IMG/VR virus record: IMGVR_UViG_3300003323_000724
Span: 39,940-103,939 of that record
DNA from: a virus
DNA: 64,000 bases
Strand: one strand, 5' to 3'
In this document: piece after piece, positions 23,808 to 31,852 of the stretch
Position numbering within the stretch: the stretch's first letter is position 1
Layout: the number at the start of each line of letters is the position of its first letter
Notes under the pieces: generated by a model
The model's database searches: none
What the model saw: the letters and a program-made list of their open reading frames with translations, nothing else
Told to the model about the DNA's origin: nothing
Position numbers and translations under genes: made by a program

Positions 23808-24227
23808 ATGAGCACCGAGTTGAAGCTAGGCCAACTGATTGAGGGCAACCCACAGCGGGACGCCATTCACATCGCCGTGATTCCGATGGTGGCGATTAGG
23901 ACGATGAAACCGGGTGAACACCTGAAGAACGGGTGCGTAGACCCATTCCTGAATGCTCCAGTGCAGCCCGGACAGCGGTTTTGGCTGTTTTTGTATCCGA
24001 ACACAGTTACCAGCCTGCGGCACGTCTGGGAACATGCCGCATTTCCCACGGAACCGGAACTGCCCGAGAAGCGGCGTTCCGAAGCGGACGTGTGGGCCGA
24101 ACAGACGGTGCTGATGGACCAACCGGGAACGTTTACCACAGTGGACTACGCGGACCTTCCGCCGATGACGGAAGAGATCAGGGACAGCATCGTTGAAGTG
24201 TGGGAACGGCAAGGGAGGACCAAGTGA
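23808..24227 (+). CDS. Hypothetical protein, 139 residues
   Basis: 'AIRTMKPGEHLKNGCVDPFL' followed by 'PGQRFWLFLYPNTVTSLRHV' suggests a small beta barrel, and the C-terminal half is helical and acidic. I have seen this shape in planctomycete phage-like proteins but cannot name a family. Ends by overlapping the next GTG. Confidence 0.55.
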   Translation: MSTELKLGQLIEGNPQRDAIHIAVIPMVAIRTMKPGEHLKNGCVDPFLNAPVQPGQRFWLFLYPNTVTSLRHVWEHAAFPTEPELPEKRRSEADVWAEQTVLMDQPGTFTTVDYADLPPMTEEIRDSIVEVWERQGRTK

Positions 24228-24733
24228 ACATCGAGAACTTGAAAATCGATCCCAAGTGGCGGACCCAGACCGTTGTGGACCTGTGCTTGGCCATGCGAGA
24301 AACGCAAGACTTCTCCGCGATGCCGATTCTGGCAGACGCACTTCAGGAAGCGGATTGCGGGGATGAAACGTTACTTCAATTCCTTCGCAATCCGACAGGG
24401 ACGTATGCGATTAAGGCCGGAGTCGTTGGGTTAGTAACGAGCCAAGACACGGAGGAAGCAGTTCTAGAACTCCATGACTTTGGTTCAAACGGTTATGACT
24501 GCCCTGATTATGAAATACTCGTCAATGCTGCTTCAGGGCATCACAAGGAAAACAAAATTACGGGGGATGAATACGGATGGATTCACAGCAAAAATGACGG
24601 CGAATACTTGTGCTTTGGGGGCGTCGACGCGCACGGGGATATTCCAGATCGGTTCTGGGATTTGGTGCAGAAGGCCACGGGAAAAGTAATTCATCGAAAC
24701 GATCGAGCTAAATACTTCTCCTGTTCCTGTTGA
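24224..24733 (+). CDS. MPILADALQ-motif protein
   Basis: 169 residues. 'DFSAMPILADALQEADCGDE' followed by LLQFLR is a module I recognise as common in planctomycete proteins; the same module is in the partial gene at the right end of this window. The rest is unrecognised. Start GTG 24224 follows GGGAGG and overlaps the upstream stop. Confidence 0.6.
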   Translation: MNIENLKIDPKWRTQTVVDLCLAMRETQDFSAMPILADALQEADCGDETLLQFLRNPTGTYAIKAGVVGLVTSQDTEEAVLELHDFGSNGYDCPDYEILVNAASGHHKENKITGDEYGWIHSKNDGEYLCFGGVDAHGDIPDRFWDLVQKATGKVIHRNDRAKYFSCSC

Positions 24734-24742
24734 GGATTCCTA

Positions 24743-25114
24743 ATGGCCCACCAATGGAACCCCGGGTACGATGTGATCGCTTCCCTGCCGCCCTGCGAAG
24801 CGGTGCCCGTTTACTTCCTGCAAGACTACCCGAACACGTTCCACGTCGAGGTGACTACGTTTCCTCAGAACCGACACTTCCAAGTTCGGTTCCCGCCCAA
24901 GGTGTGGGTGAAGACGAACAATTTCGACGCGGGCAAGGACTGGCACCAGAAGCACTACCGTATCACCTGCACTTACGTCAGTGATTTGATCTGGAAGGTG
25001 GGCGACTACAACGAGCACTACGTCGAGGTCCGTGGCACGTTCGCGCTGGAACCGATTGAGGACGAAGTGGACCAGCCGTTAATCGTGGAGGACAAATGCT
25101 TGCAACGAACCTGA
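24743..25114 (+). CDS. Hypothetical beta-rich protein, 123 residues
   Basis: Strands with alternating hydrophobics (TFHVEVTTFPQNRHFQVRF) and many aromatics; no family recognised. Overlaps the next gene by 19 bases. Confidence 0.55.
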   Translation: MAHQWNPGYDVIASLPPCEAVPVYFLQDYPNTFHVEVTTFPQNRHFQVRFPPKVWVKTNNFDAGKDWHQKHYRITCTYVSDLIWKVGDYNEHYVEVRGTFALEPIEDEVDQPLIVEDKCLQRT

Positions 25115-25401
25115 TCGGTGAACGAGTGGTTTTGAGTTTGTCCGGGGAACTAGTCGCTACTGGAATAATTAGGGCGTTTGCGTGGGTCGAATCGGGTGTG
25201 ACCGCTCGTTTGCTTTTGGAAGGTCCGGGACGAAAAGTAACTGCTTGGGTGTGGAGTTGTGTTGACGATTATTCGGAACTGCAAATTATTGGGACTGCCG
25301 AAGACTTGGCATCTACTGAATTGGCTCGCGCCGTTCTCGCCGGGGACAAAGTAGCCGCCCGAGCACTGGCCGATCGGGTCCAAGAACTGTGCCAGGAATG
25401 A
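25096..25401 (+). CDS. Hypothetical protein, 101 residues
   Basis: N-terminal half looks like a small beta barrel (GERVVLSLSGELVATGIIRA), C-terminal half is an Ala-rich helix. ATG 25096 lies inside the previous gene. No family recognised. Confidence 0.55.
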   Translation: MLATNLIGERVVLSLSGELVATGIIRAFAWVESGVTARLLLEGPGRKVTAWVWSCVDDYSELQIIGTAEDLASTELARAVLAGDKVAARALADRVQELCQE

Positions 25402-25424
25402 TTCTCCGGCCCAAGGAGATGGAA

Positions 25425-25664
25425 ATGAAGACCAGCAAGGAATGGGTCTTGGTATACCAACCCAAAGCGAAAGTAGAGTTACAGGAATTGAACGGGAATA
25501 CGCGGTTTCGGATCAAAGGGTTCAACAGAACCGGAGCACCCAAATGTTTGTCCGTCTGGTGCGAGTCGGAAGAGAACGCTTGGGCCTTGGCGGACCAAAT
25601 TCTGTCGGACCGGTATCGAGAACTGGAAGCGGTGAGCGAACCTACTGGTGGGAAGCAACTCTAA
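25425..25664 (+). CDS. Hypothetical protein, paralogue of the 25966 gene
   Basis: 79 residues. 'VWCESEENAWALADQIL' corresponds to 'KWCDSEDRAWKAATQSL' in the gene at 25966. ATG 25425 is chosen because AAGGAG lies 6 bases upstream; ATGs at 25398 and 25419 are in frame but worse placed. Confidence 0.55.
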   Translation: MKTSKEWVLVYQPKAKVELQELNGNTRFRIKGFNRTGAPKCLSVWCESEENAWALADQILSDRYRELEAVSEPTGGKQL

Positions 25665-25678
25665 CTGGAGGATCGAAG

Positions 25679-25966
25679 ATGTTCGGAAAGAAAAAGAAGA
25701 AGCCCGAGAAGAAGCCCGAGAAGAAGCCCGAGAAGAAGCCCGTTAAGGGAACGGGTGGGAGCAGTTCAAGCAAGTCAACCAGTTCGGACGGTCCCACGGA
25801 CACGTCGAATGCGTTCTTGTGGGGAACGATCTACGGATCGAGCAGTTCCAGTTCGGACCCAAGCTCATCATCTTCGAGCTATGGCAGTGGTAGTTCCGAT
25901 TCGTCCGGTTCCGGGGACTTTAGCAGCGACACGGGATCGGGTGGTAGTTGCGGTGGGGATTTCTGA
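25679..25966 (+). CDS. Serine-rich low-complexity protein
   Basis: 95 residues: a lysine-rich head with KKPE repeats, then a Ser/Gly tract, ending GGSCGGDF. Such tails occur in small uncharacterised bacterial and phage proteins. ATG follows GGAGG; the stop overlaps the next ATG (TGATG). Confidence 0.6.
   Translation: MFGKKKKKPEKKPEKKPEKKPVKGTGGSSSSKSTSSDGPTDTSNAFLWGTIYGSSSSSSDPSSSSSSYGSGSSDSSGSGDFSSDTGSGGSCGGDF
25697..25742 (+). repeat. 12-base tandem repeat (AAGAAGCCCGAG)
   Basis: Three perfect copies plus ten bases of a fourth, coding for KKPE. Copy number is likely variable among relatives because perfect in-frame repeats slip readily. Confidence 0.85.
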
Positions 25967-26181
25967 TGAGCAAGGAAACTGTACTAGCCAAGAAACCCAA
26001 GGCGATGGTAGAGCGGAAGATCCTGATCGGTGCCCCGTGTCAGTACCGAATCATCGATCCGACGGCGACGATGTTTGGCCAACGGCGGGTACTGTGTAAG
26101 TGGTGCGATTCAGAGGACCGAGCGTGGAAGGCGGCAACGCAATCCCTGTTCACCAAATCGCTGGGTAAGATGGACGAATAG
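25966..26181 (+). CDS. Hypothetical protein, paralogue of the 25425 gene
   Basis: 71 residues. Shares 'PKAxVE...' and 'WC(D/E)SE' plus the following helix with the 25425 product, although the middle differs. The two flank the Ser-rich gene, suggesting an ancient duplication with insertion. Stop is 4 bases before a 30-base palindrome. Confidence 0.55.
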   Translation: MSKETVLAKKPKAMVERKILIGAPCQYRIIDPTATMFGQRRVLCKWCDSEDRAWKAATQSLFTKSLGKMDE

Positions 26182-26185
26182 AGCA

Positions 26186-26222
26186 CACAGGTGTTCCCTT
26201 AAGGGAACACCTGTGGTACACT
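26186..26222 (+). promoter_or_regulatory. 30-base perfect palindrome and promoter
   Basis: 26186-26215 is a perfect palindrome (arms CACAGGTGTTCCCTT, no spacer), directly followed by TACACT (26217-26222) as a candidate -10. It occupies the -35 position, so it may be an operator for the HTH protein encoded 15 bases on, or a terminator hairpin for the upstream operon. Confidence 0.6.
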
Positions 26223-26230
26223 TCTGAGTA

Positions 26231-26407
26231 ATGCCCACGTTAACCACGGCCGAAGTCGCGAAGATTCTCCAAGTGACCCCTCGGTGGGTCCGGAAACTTC
26301 GTGACCGAATCGGCGGGTTTGAGATTAAGGGCGGTGTTTTGTTATTCGATCAGCGGGCCGTGGAGCGGTTCAAAGCTAGTCGAGAGAGGAAGGGAAAGAA
26401 TGCCTGA
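26231..26407 (+). CDS. Excisionase/MerR-type helix-turn-helix protein
   Basis: 58 residues. 'LTTAEVAKILQVTPRWVRKL' is a canonical HTH_17 (excisionase-family) DNA-binding domain, followed by a wing (GGVLLFDQRAVERF) and a basic tail. Its start is close to the palindrome and promoter, so autoregulation is likely. The stop overlaps the next ATG by 8 bases. May also act as a recombination directionality factor, but I find no integrase here. Confidence 0.8.
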   Translation: MPTLTTAEVAKILQVTPRWVRKLRDRIGGFEIKGGVLLFDQRAVERFKASRERKGKNA

Positions 26408-26597
26408 AACAATCGATCCTCGGGACGTTCTCGTGATTCAGGCCACGAAGGAGTTGTACGAGGTCATCCACACCTGGACAAAGCGACACCAGTTGACCGA
26501 AGCAGAGTTTACTTTCGTTGTGGCCGGGATGCTGGCCCGACAGACGCAGAAGATGTGTTTGCGTGAGCGAGGGTTGCTACAGGAGACTGAAGCGTGA
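26400..26597 (+). CDS. Hypothetical helical protein, 65 residues
   Basis: Amphipathic helices throughout (LVIQATKELYEVIHTWTKRH), ends acidic. ATG 26400 follows GAGAGAGGAAGGG and overlaps the HTH gene. No family recognised. Confidence 0.6.
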   Translation: MPETIDPRDVLVIQATKELYEVIHTWTKRHQLTEAEFTFVVAGMLARQTQKMCLRERGLLQETEA

Positions 26598-26914
26598 ACA
26601 AAAGTATGATAGACTCTAATTCTTGGGAATTCCCCTTGATTCAGTTTGAACGAGAAGTGGCCCAACTTGTAGGCGAAGAGATAGTAAAGTTGGTTGGGTA
26701 TAGTGGAGTGGTGGGGGGAGCGCTTGCTATCGAAGATCCTGCGGCGGAGATGCCGTTCTTCGTGAGGCTCTATCTCGACTGTGAACCGGAACTTGTGGCC
26801 GACCAACTCCCACATACGCTCACGGTGAATTTGCCCTCGAAGCAACTAAATCTTCCTGTTAGTGCCGAGTACACTGGCAAATTCCAGGGGCAGAGTTGGG
26901 AGGATTCTAAGTGA
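26594..26914 (+). CDS. Hypothetical protein, 106 residues
   Basis: Start GTG overlapping the previous stop. Mixed composition with a hydrophobic Gly/Val stretch (LVGYSGVVGGALAI) too short for a clear membrane helix. No family recognised. Confidence 0.5.
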   Translation: MNKSMIDSNSWEFPLIQFEREVAQLVGEEIVKLVGYSGVVGGALAIEDPAAEMPFFVRLYLDCEPELVADQLPHTLTVNLPSKQLNLPVSAEYTGKFQGQSWEDSK

Positions 26915-27261
26915 CCCTCAAGGAGCGAGCAGCGGAGCAGGCTACACGGGAAGCGGACGTGATGGCAGCTCTGTGTGAAATGCCCCAGTGCGGTCGTGCG
27001 TCGTGGCTCTGTCGGGTGATTAATTTCAAGGGTCCGAGTGGGTGGTGCCCAGTAGGTCCGCCTCGAATGGGAGAGCACAGGAATCTTCCGTCAGTTCCTA
27101 CAATGTCCCAAGCGAGAGTCAACGATGTGCTCCGGAAAATGTATAAGAAGGGCGCCATTCAACTGATCTACCCGAACACGCGGATGATGCGGTACGTGCT
27201 GCTAGAGGAGTGGAACGAAATGAAACGGAAGGGCCAATCGACGGAGGGGATGAAATTGTGA
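26911..27261 (+). CDS. Winged-helix-like hypothetical protein
   Basis: 116 residues. 'TMSQARVNDVLRKMYKKGAI' followed by 'RMMRYVLLEEW' resembles recognition helix and wing of a winged HTH. A Cys/Pro-rich insert (WCPVGPPRMG) is unusual. GTG start overlaps the upstream stop. DNA binding is an inference. Confidence 0.5.
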   Translation: MTLKERAAEQATREADVMAALCEMPQCGRASWLCRVINFKGPSGWCPVGPPRMGEHRNLPSVPTMSQARVNDVLRKMYKKGAIQLIYPNTRMMRYVLLEEWNEMKRKGQSTEGMKL

Positions 27262-27467
27262 CAGAGAAAAAGCCGAACCAAGTGACGACGGCGTACATTC
27301 TGGTGTCCATTCCGAATCTGGATGCGTGGTCGATAGATCACTTGGGAAAAGTTGTGGAGAGGCTCAAGAAGGAACAGCATAAACCGGAAGCCGAACGGTT
27401 CATTCCGATTTGGCTCGATCTTGTTCCAAAGAAACCCGAATGGCACCCGATTGAGGATGATCTGTGA
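27258..27467 (+). CDS. Hypothetical protein, 69 residues
   Basis: GTG 27258 overlaps the upstream stop; longer reading is a shadow of the neighbour. 'TTAYILVSIPNLDAWSIDHL' then a charged helix. No family recognised. Confidence 0.5.
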   Translation: MTEKKPNQVTTAYILVSIPNLDAWSIDHLGKVVERLKKEQHKPEAERFIPIWLDLVPKKPEWHPIEDDL

Positions 27468-27742
27468 CTGATAAAGGGTTTGAACCAACACACGACATCA
27501 ATCTTACGCTGACCATCAAGGATCGAGTTACGGGCGAAGTGCAGACTCGGGCGACGGAATTCGGAACCTACTGGTGGACGGAAGGTAACGGTTCGGATGA
27601 TTGTAACCGACGGGCATTGTTCTTTCCCGACCATTCAGACGAGCCGTGTCAGGCGAAGCGGTACATTGTGATTGGCGTCGAACCATTGCTCCAAGGCTAC
27701 TCGTTGGAAGACTTTAATCTGAACTACGAGGACGTGAAGTGA
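27464..27742 (+). CDS. Hypothetical protein, 92 residues
   Basis: Beta-rich (INLTLTIKDRVTGEVQTRA), acidic, no motif known. GTG start and 3' end both overlap neighbours; it directly precedes the large glycosyltransferase fusion. Confidence 0.5.
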   Translation: MTDKGFEPTHDINLTLTIKDRVTGEVQTRATEFGTYWWTEGNGSDDCNRRALFFPDHSDEPCQAKRYIVIGVEPLLQGYSLEDFNLNYEDVK

Positions 27743-29760
27743 TTCCGAGTTACTTGCTCGTATGCGATGAACTTCCCGAAAGGCGGGATGGGGCGATCGC
27801 CCACTTGTGGGAACGAGGACTAGAGCCAACGGTTTGGAAAGGATTCCACGGCCGTTCTTGGGGTCTCATGACCACGCGAGAATACGATAAGGGGCAGCGG
27901 ATCAGTCCGGGTCACGTTGGGCTGAATACGGGCAGTTGGGCAATGTGGCAGGCTGCAATGCTAGGGGTCGGGTGTGACGGGACTAAGCCTTGGGATGGGG
28001 ACGAAGAATTGATGTTTTTTGAGGACGATGTTTGCCTTCCTGTCGATTTTAAGAATCAACTGAACGCCCTCTTTTGGGAACTGGACCAATCCCTTCCGGA
28101 CTGGGATTTGGTGTTCTTGGGTCTCGCTGAGGTCCAGCCAAATGTTTGGGGAAAGGTCACAGATCGGTTGGGTGACGGAGCGTCGAGGTTGTGCGTTTTA
28201 GATTCGCCCTTTGGCACCCATGCCCTGCTTGTCCGCCGTCGCGCTCTGCCGGTCCTGCTCGAACACATGCGACACGCGGAACGGAACCTCGATCAACAGC
28301 TCTGGAAGTACGTACTCCAGCCGGGACTATTGAAGTGGTGCGCCGTGCTTCCCTCGATCGTTACCCAGCGAACGTTCGATTACGAAGGAACCGGAAAGCC
28401 GGAATGGGTTGCGTCCACGATCCACGCCGATGATCCGATGTACACGCCCACGCTCCCGCACCACCCACCGGCCGAGCACGTCAACACGCGAAGTCCGGAA
28501 GAAGTGACCAAAGCCATCAAGATGGTCGAACAGGACAAGAATGGAATCGACGTTCACCAGCGGACGCTAGAAATGACGGACCCGATTCCTTGCGCCTACA
28601 GAGGCGAAGGTGTTGATGAGATTGCTTTGTCAAACAAAGGATTTCCAGTTCCCCTCTGGGAATGTGCCCGGCTCGACAAACTGTGTTTCAACAAAAAGGG
28701 AATCGTTCTGGCCGATCCGAAGGAAGCCCTGCGATGTGAAACCTGTGAAGTGCGGGAGCAGCTTACTCCACCGGAGCAGCTAACACGGCTGCCGCTTCCG
28801 GAAGGGCACTTTAACTGCTCAGCCATCAAATGGGACAACCGGTTGATCCTCGCATCTCGTGACTCGTGGGGCCACTCTAAAGTGGCCCTGTGGGAAATGA
28901 CCAACACGGAAAAGGACTGGTCCGGAACTTGGACTGCGAAAGCGATTGGCAGCTTTGCTAGCGATCACTCGTTGATGCCACGACTGGAAGACCCGCGACT
29001 GTTCATCGCACCCAGTCCGGTCACGGGCCGACCGCACCTGTGTTCCGTGTTCTCGTGCCCCGATGGGTATCCGCCGGAGTTGGTTAAGGTTGGATATGTT
29101 CGCTTCAAGGAAGACCTGTCGGGGATCGAACATTCTGAAGTACTTGATTCACCCTACGATAGCAAGTATGAGAAGAACTGGTTACCATTGGTTAACCAAT
29201 ACGGAACAAGTTGGGTGTACGGGTCGAAGCCCAACCACGAAGTGATTCAGTTTGACAAGGACGGGAAGGTTAGTCAGAAGTGGATTACCCCCAATCCACT
29301 ACCGTGGAAGGGCGGTGCCCATCGTGGTGGGGCCGTGCCGGTGTTCGTGTCTCGAACTTACGCACAAGCTAACAAGATGCGCGATTGGGGCTGTGACGTT
29401 CACTACCACTTCCATCATGGGGTTCTTAAGAGGATTCAAGGGGCGGTTTACAGTACGGGATGCACAGTTTTTGAAGCACAACCACCGTACCGAGTTCTTG
29501 CCCAGACTAGGATTCCGCTTCAATGGGCCGACAACTCCGGAAACAATGACCGATGTGTGAAGCGATATGTTCTATTCATCGGTGGAGCAATACCTCATCA
29601 CGGACATTGGAATTTGTTTAGTGGGATCGATGACACATACTGCCGACACTCCAGAATTTCGTTTGCAGTTGTTAACACGGCACTGAACACGGAGCCGGAA
29701 GAAGATCGCGGTGTAGGTATTCGGGACACGCCGATTTCACTTGGATCGAGGGGACAATGA
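27739..29760 (+). CDS. GT25-like glycosyltransferase fused to GH130-like propeller
   Basis: 673 residues. The N-terminal ~220 residues resemble GT25/LPS-type transferases: 'GHVGLNTGSWAMWQAAML' then ELMFFEDDV (94-98 acidic motif, metal and nucleotide-sugar binding) and 'DLVFLGLAE'. A linker with CETC follows. From ~330 on, 'FNCSAIKWDNRLILASR', 'MPRLEDPRLFIAP' (~413-425), 'YEKNWLPL' and 'GGAHRGGAVPVF' match the five-bladed propeller of GH130 mannoside phosphorylases and hydrolases. A single polypeptide could remodel a surface or virion glycan. GTG start overlaps the previous gene, and a methyltransferase follows. Confidence 0.72.
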   Translation: MIPSYLLVCDELPERRDGAIAHLWERGLEPTVWKGFHGRSWGLMTTREYDKGQRISPGHVGLNTGSWAMWQAAMLGVGCDGTKPWDGDEELMFFEDDVCLPVDFKNQLNALFWELDQSLPDWDLVFLGLAEVQPNVWGKVTDRLGDGASRLCVLDSPFGTHALLVRRRALPVLLEHMRHAERNLDQQLWKYVLQPGLLKWCAVLPSIVTQRTFDYEGTGKPEWVASTIHADDPMYTPTLPHHPPAEHVNTRSPEEVTKAIKMVEQDKNGIDVHQRTLEMTDPIPCAYRGEGVDEIALSNKGFPVPLWECARLDKLCFNKKGIVLADPKEALRCETCEVREQLTPPEQLTRLPLPEGHFNCSAIKWDNRLILASRDSWGHSKVALWEMTNTEKDWSGTWTAKAIGSFASDHSLMPRLEDPRLFIAPSPVTGRPHLCSVFSCPDGYPPELVKVGYVRFKEDLSGIEHSEVLDSPYDSKYEKNWLPLVNQYGTSWVYGSKPNHEVIQFDKDGKVSQKWITPNPLPWKGGAHRGGAVPVFVSRTYAQANKMRDWGCDVHYHFHHGVLKRIQGAVYSTGCTVFEAQPPYRVLAQTRIPLQWADNSGNNDRCVKRYVLFIGGAIPHHGHWNLFSGIDDTYCRHSRISFAVVNTALNTEPEEDRGVGIRDTPISLGSRGQ

Positions 29761-30428
29761 ACGTCGAAAACGAATTGGATGTGCTGGGAAGGTATCAGGA
29801 TGAACCATTACACAAAATCGCCGAATCGATCACAGAAGAGGTCCGGATTTGGACACATTTGACAGATGCTTACATTCTTGGTGATTTGCTTCAGGAACAA
29901 GACAAGGAATTGGATTTCGTTTCAGGACGAAACTATACTTGGTGGTACATGATTTCGGATCACTTCGACCCCAGTTCCGTTGTTGAAATCGGGACGCGGT
30001 TTGGTTACGGGTTGAAAGCCGTTCATTCGGGGTTTACTTACGACCGCTTGATGCGGATTCACGTTTTCGATTCCGAGTGCAACCCCGGCGACAAGGAACC
30101 GCTGAAAATATTCGAGGACTACTTCCGCAACCGTCTGGGGATTACTGATCTGCGCATCAACCGTGTAGACACCCAAACGCTAACCACGCTTGGGGTCACC
30201 GAGCCGGTTGACATGGCGATCGTGGACGCGGACCACAGCGAAGCGGGCTGCTACCACGACTGCTGTCTCGCGTGGGAAGCTCTGAAACCGGGCGGCGTGC
30301 TTGTGGTAGACGATTGCAATCCGGGGGAGCCGCAGCGGGCCACGGAACGGTTCTGCCGCGAACGGAACCTGGAATGGGCGTTTCTTCCCTCACTGCGGGG
30401 GATTTACTTGGTGCGAAAGGAAGGATGA
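29757..30428 (+). CDS. Class I SAM-dependent methyltransferase
   Basis: 223 residues. Motif I 'VVEIGTRFGYG' (75-85), acidic 'VDMAIVDADHSEAGCYHD' (151-168) and 'LKPGGVLVVDDC' (176-187) identify a Methyltransf_24-like fold. ATG overlaps the GT-GH gene after GAGGGG, so the pair is coupled and the likely substrate is the same glycan. Confidence 0.85.
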   Translation: MNVENELDVLGRYQDEPLHKIAESITEEVRIWTHLTDAYILGDLLQEQDKELDFVSGRNYTWWYMISDHFDPSSVVEIGTRFGYGLKAVHSGFTYDRLMRIHVFDSECNPGDKEPLKIFEDYFRNRLGITDLRINRVDTQTLTTLGVTEPVDMAIVDADHSEAGCYHDCCLAWEALKPGGVLVVDDCNPGEPQRATERFCRERNLEWAFLPSLRGIYLVRKEG

Positions 30429-30429
30429 C

Positions 30430-30747
30430 ATGGCGGAATCAGACAAGAGGGACTATTCAGATTTTCTGGAATACTGCCATCGAGTCAGTGAAATCGTAAA
30501 AACTTGGCCGGCATGGAAACAAGAAGTATTAGGTGGAAAAGCAGTGCAACAAGCAACCCAAGAACAACCCAAGGTGATCGACGCAACGAAGCGAATCATC
30601 ATTTTCTACTACCCGGCCGAGGATGAAGGAGCCAAAGGACGAGCGGAAAAGAACGCTGCTCGAATCCAAGGTGCCGGAACTCTCGTGGTTTCCCGACCGA
30701 CAACATACACTGGTCCGATGGTTGAAGCGATTGACCCACCAAAGTGA
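30430..30747 (+). CDS. Small protein containing a portal-protein segment
   Basis: 105 residues. Residues 54-101 align without gaps to portal residues 312-359: 'IFYYP..D', 'RAExNAxR', 'VVxRPxxYxGPMVE'; I count 24 identities in 47 positions. The first ~50 residues (with KTWPAWKQEVLGG) are unrelated to the portal. ATG follows AAGGAAGGA. It may be a portal decoy or assembly regulator, a superinfection factor or a leftover duplication. Not explained by any family I know. Confidence 0.7.
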   Translation: MAESDKRDYSDFLEYCHRVSEIVKTWPAWKQEVLGGKAVQQATQEQPKVIDATKRIIIFYYPAEDEGAKGRAEKNAARIQGAGTLVVSRPTTYTGPMVEAIDPPK

Positions 30748-30754
30748 GGAATTT

Positions 30755-31039
30755 GTGGAACCCAAAGAACTGAAAACTCTCGCTCGCCGGGCACAAAGTC
30801 TCGCGTCCGGATTCGCCCCACTCCAAAACGACAAGGGGATTTCTCTCCCCAGTCGCTTGTGGCTCCGGGGTGTTGACCAAATCCGGCACTTCCTGTTCGG
30901 TTACCGGAACAAGGAACTGTCCCCCCGGTTCGTGGCCGAAGTCACGAACGCACTGCTGTCCTGCGGTAACGTCCTCGAATCGATCGCCGACGGCAAAATT
31001 GTCGTCAAACCCGAAGAGGTAAAAGAAAGTGTCAACTGA
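30755..31039 (+). CDS. Hypothetical protein, 94 residues
   Basis: Helical protein (ARRAQSLASGF..., VAEVTNALLSCGNVLESI). GTG 30755 follows GAGGAATTT; the longer in-frame reading overlaps the portal-segment gene and is unlikely. Overlaps the next gene by 11 bases. Confidence 0.55.
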   Translation: MEPKELKTLARRAQSLASGFAPLQNDKGISLPSRLWLRGVDQIRHFLFGYRNKELSPRFVAEVTNALLSCGNVLESIADGKIVVKPEEVKESVN

Positions 31040-31280
31040 ACTGAACCCGGCCCAAGACTTGACCGATCCGAAGGTTCTTACCCAGAACCTCGACATGCTG
31101 GCCGAAGGGTGCGCTCAGCAAATTCTCGTCGCCAACAGCGTCCTTCCGATCGGCGGACACAGTGACCCGAAATACTTCTACGCCAAGATCCAAGCAACGC
31201 TGCAAGCGGCCAGTCGGATGATTAAAGAGCACCTGATGACGACGGCGGAACAACAAGCCAAGAAGGAAGTGAAGAAATGA
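31029..31280 (+). CDS. Hypothetical helical protein, 83 residues
   Basis: Mostly alpha helix (LTQNLDMLAEGCAQQILVA, AASRMIKEHLMTTAEQQ). GTG start inside the previous gene; stop overlaps the next ATG. No family recognised. Confidence 0.55.
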   Translation: MSTELNPAQDLTDPKVLTQNLDMLAEGCAQQILVANSVLPIGGHSDPKYFYAKIQATLQAASRMIKEHLMTTAEQQAKKEVKK

Positions 31281-31849
31281 GCATCGAGCGAACAGACAAT
31301 ATCGGAATGCTGGCTCGGAAGTTGGCTGGAACCGGAGGGGAAGTTCCGGATTTTACAGCCGGACCACTGCTGGTAGACGCTTTGTTGGAAGCGGGGGACC
31401 AGCAGATCGCAATGAAGCTCCAGTACCACATCGGAATGTTGATGGGGTATTTGGTTTCAGACAACCTGGACGAGATCGACCCAAGACAAAAAGTCCGAGT
31501 CTTGGCGGATCTCAGCAGTGCTGTTCGAGAAGTATGTTTGCCTTTGATTCTTGACTTCAACTCAGTGTGTAATGATTTGGCTGGGTTTGTGGCTAAATTG
31601 AGCGAAAATACCAAAGTTGAGGCTAACGATATTAAGCTCCAAGTAGTCAAAATTAAGGTTGGCTCAAGGGTTCGGTTGGGTAACCACGTTACTATTGACG
31701 AGACTCGCCAAGGTGTTGTGGTTTCCAATCCGGACGAGAACGGATTCGCAAACGTGATGCCCCTCGAAGACGAAACCAGCGTAGTGGGGTATCCGACTGA
31801 TGGTATGCCTGTGGGGATGATTCCGATGACTCGAACCAGTCGGTGGTGA
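31277..31849 (+). CDS. Hypothetical protein, 190 residues
   Basis: Helical N-terminal two thirds; the C-terminal third is a small beta domain (KIKVGSRVRLGNHVTI, then GVVVSNPDENGFANVMPLE) like a KOW/SH3-type barrel. No family assigned. Confidence 0.55.
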   Translation: MSIERTDNIGMLARKLAGTGGEVPDFTAGPLLVDALLEAGDQQIAMKLQYHIGMLMGYLVSDNLDEIDPRQKVRVLADLSSAVREVCLPLILDFNSVCNDLAGFVAKLSENTKVEANDIKLQVVKIKVGSRVRLGNHVTIDETRQGVVVSNPDENGFANVMPLEDETSVVGYPTDGMPVGMIPMTRTSRW

Positions 31850-31852
31850 AAA

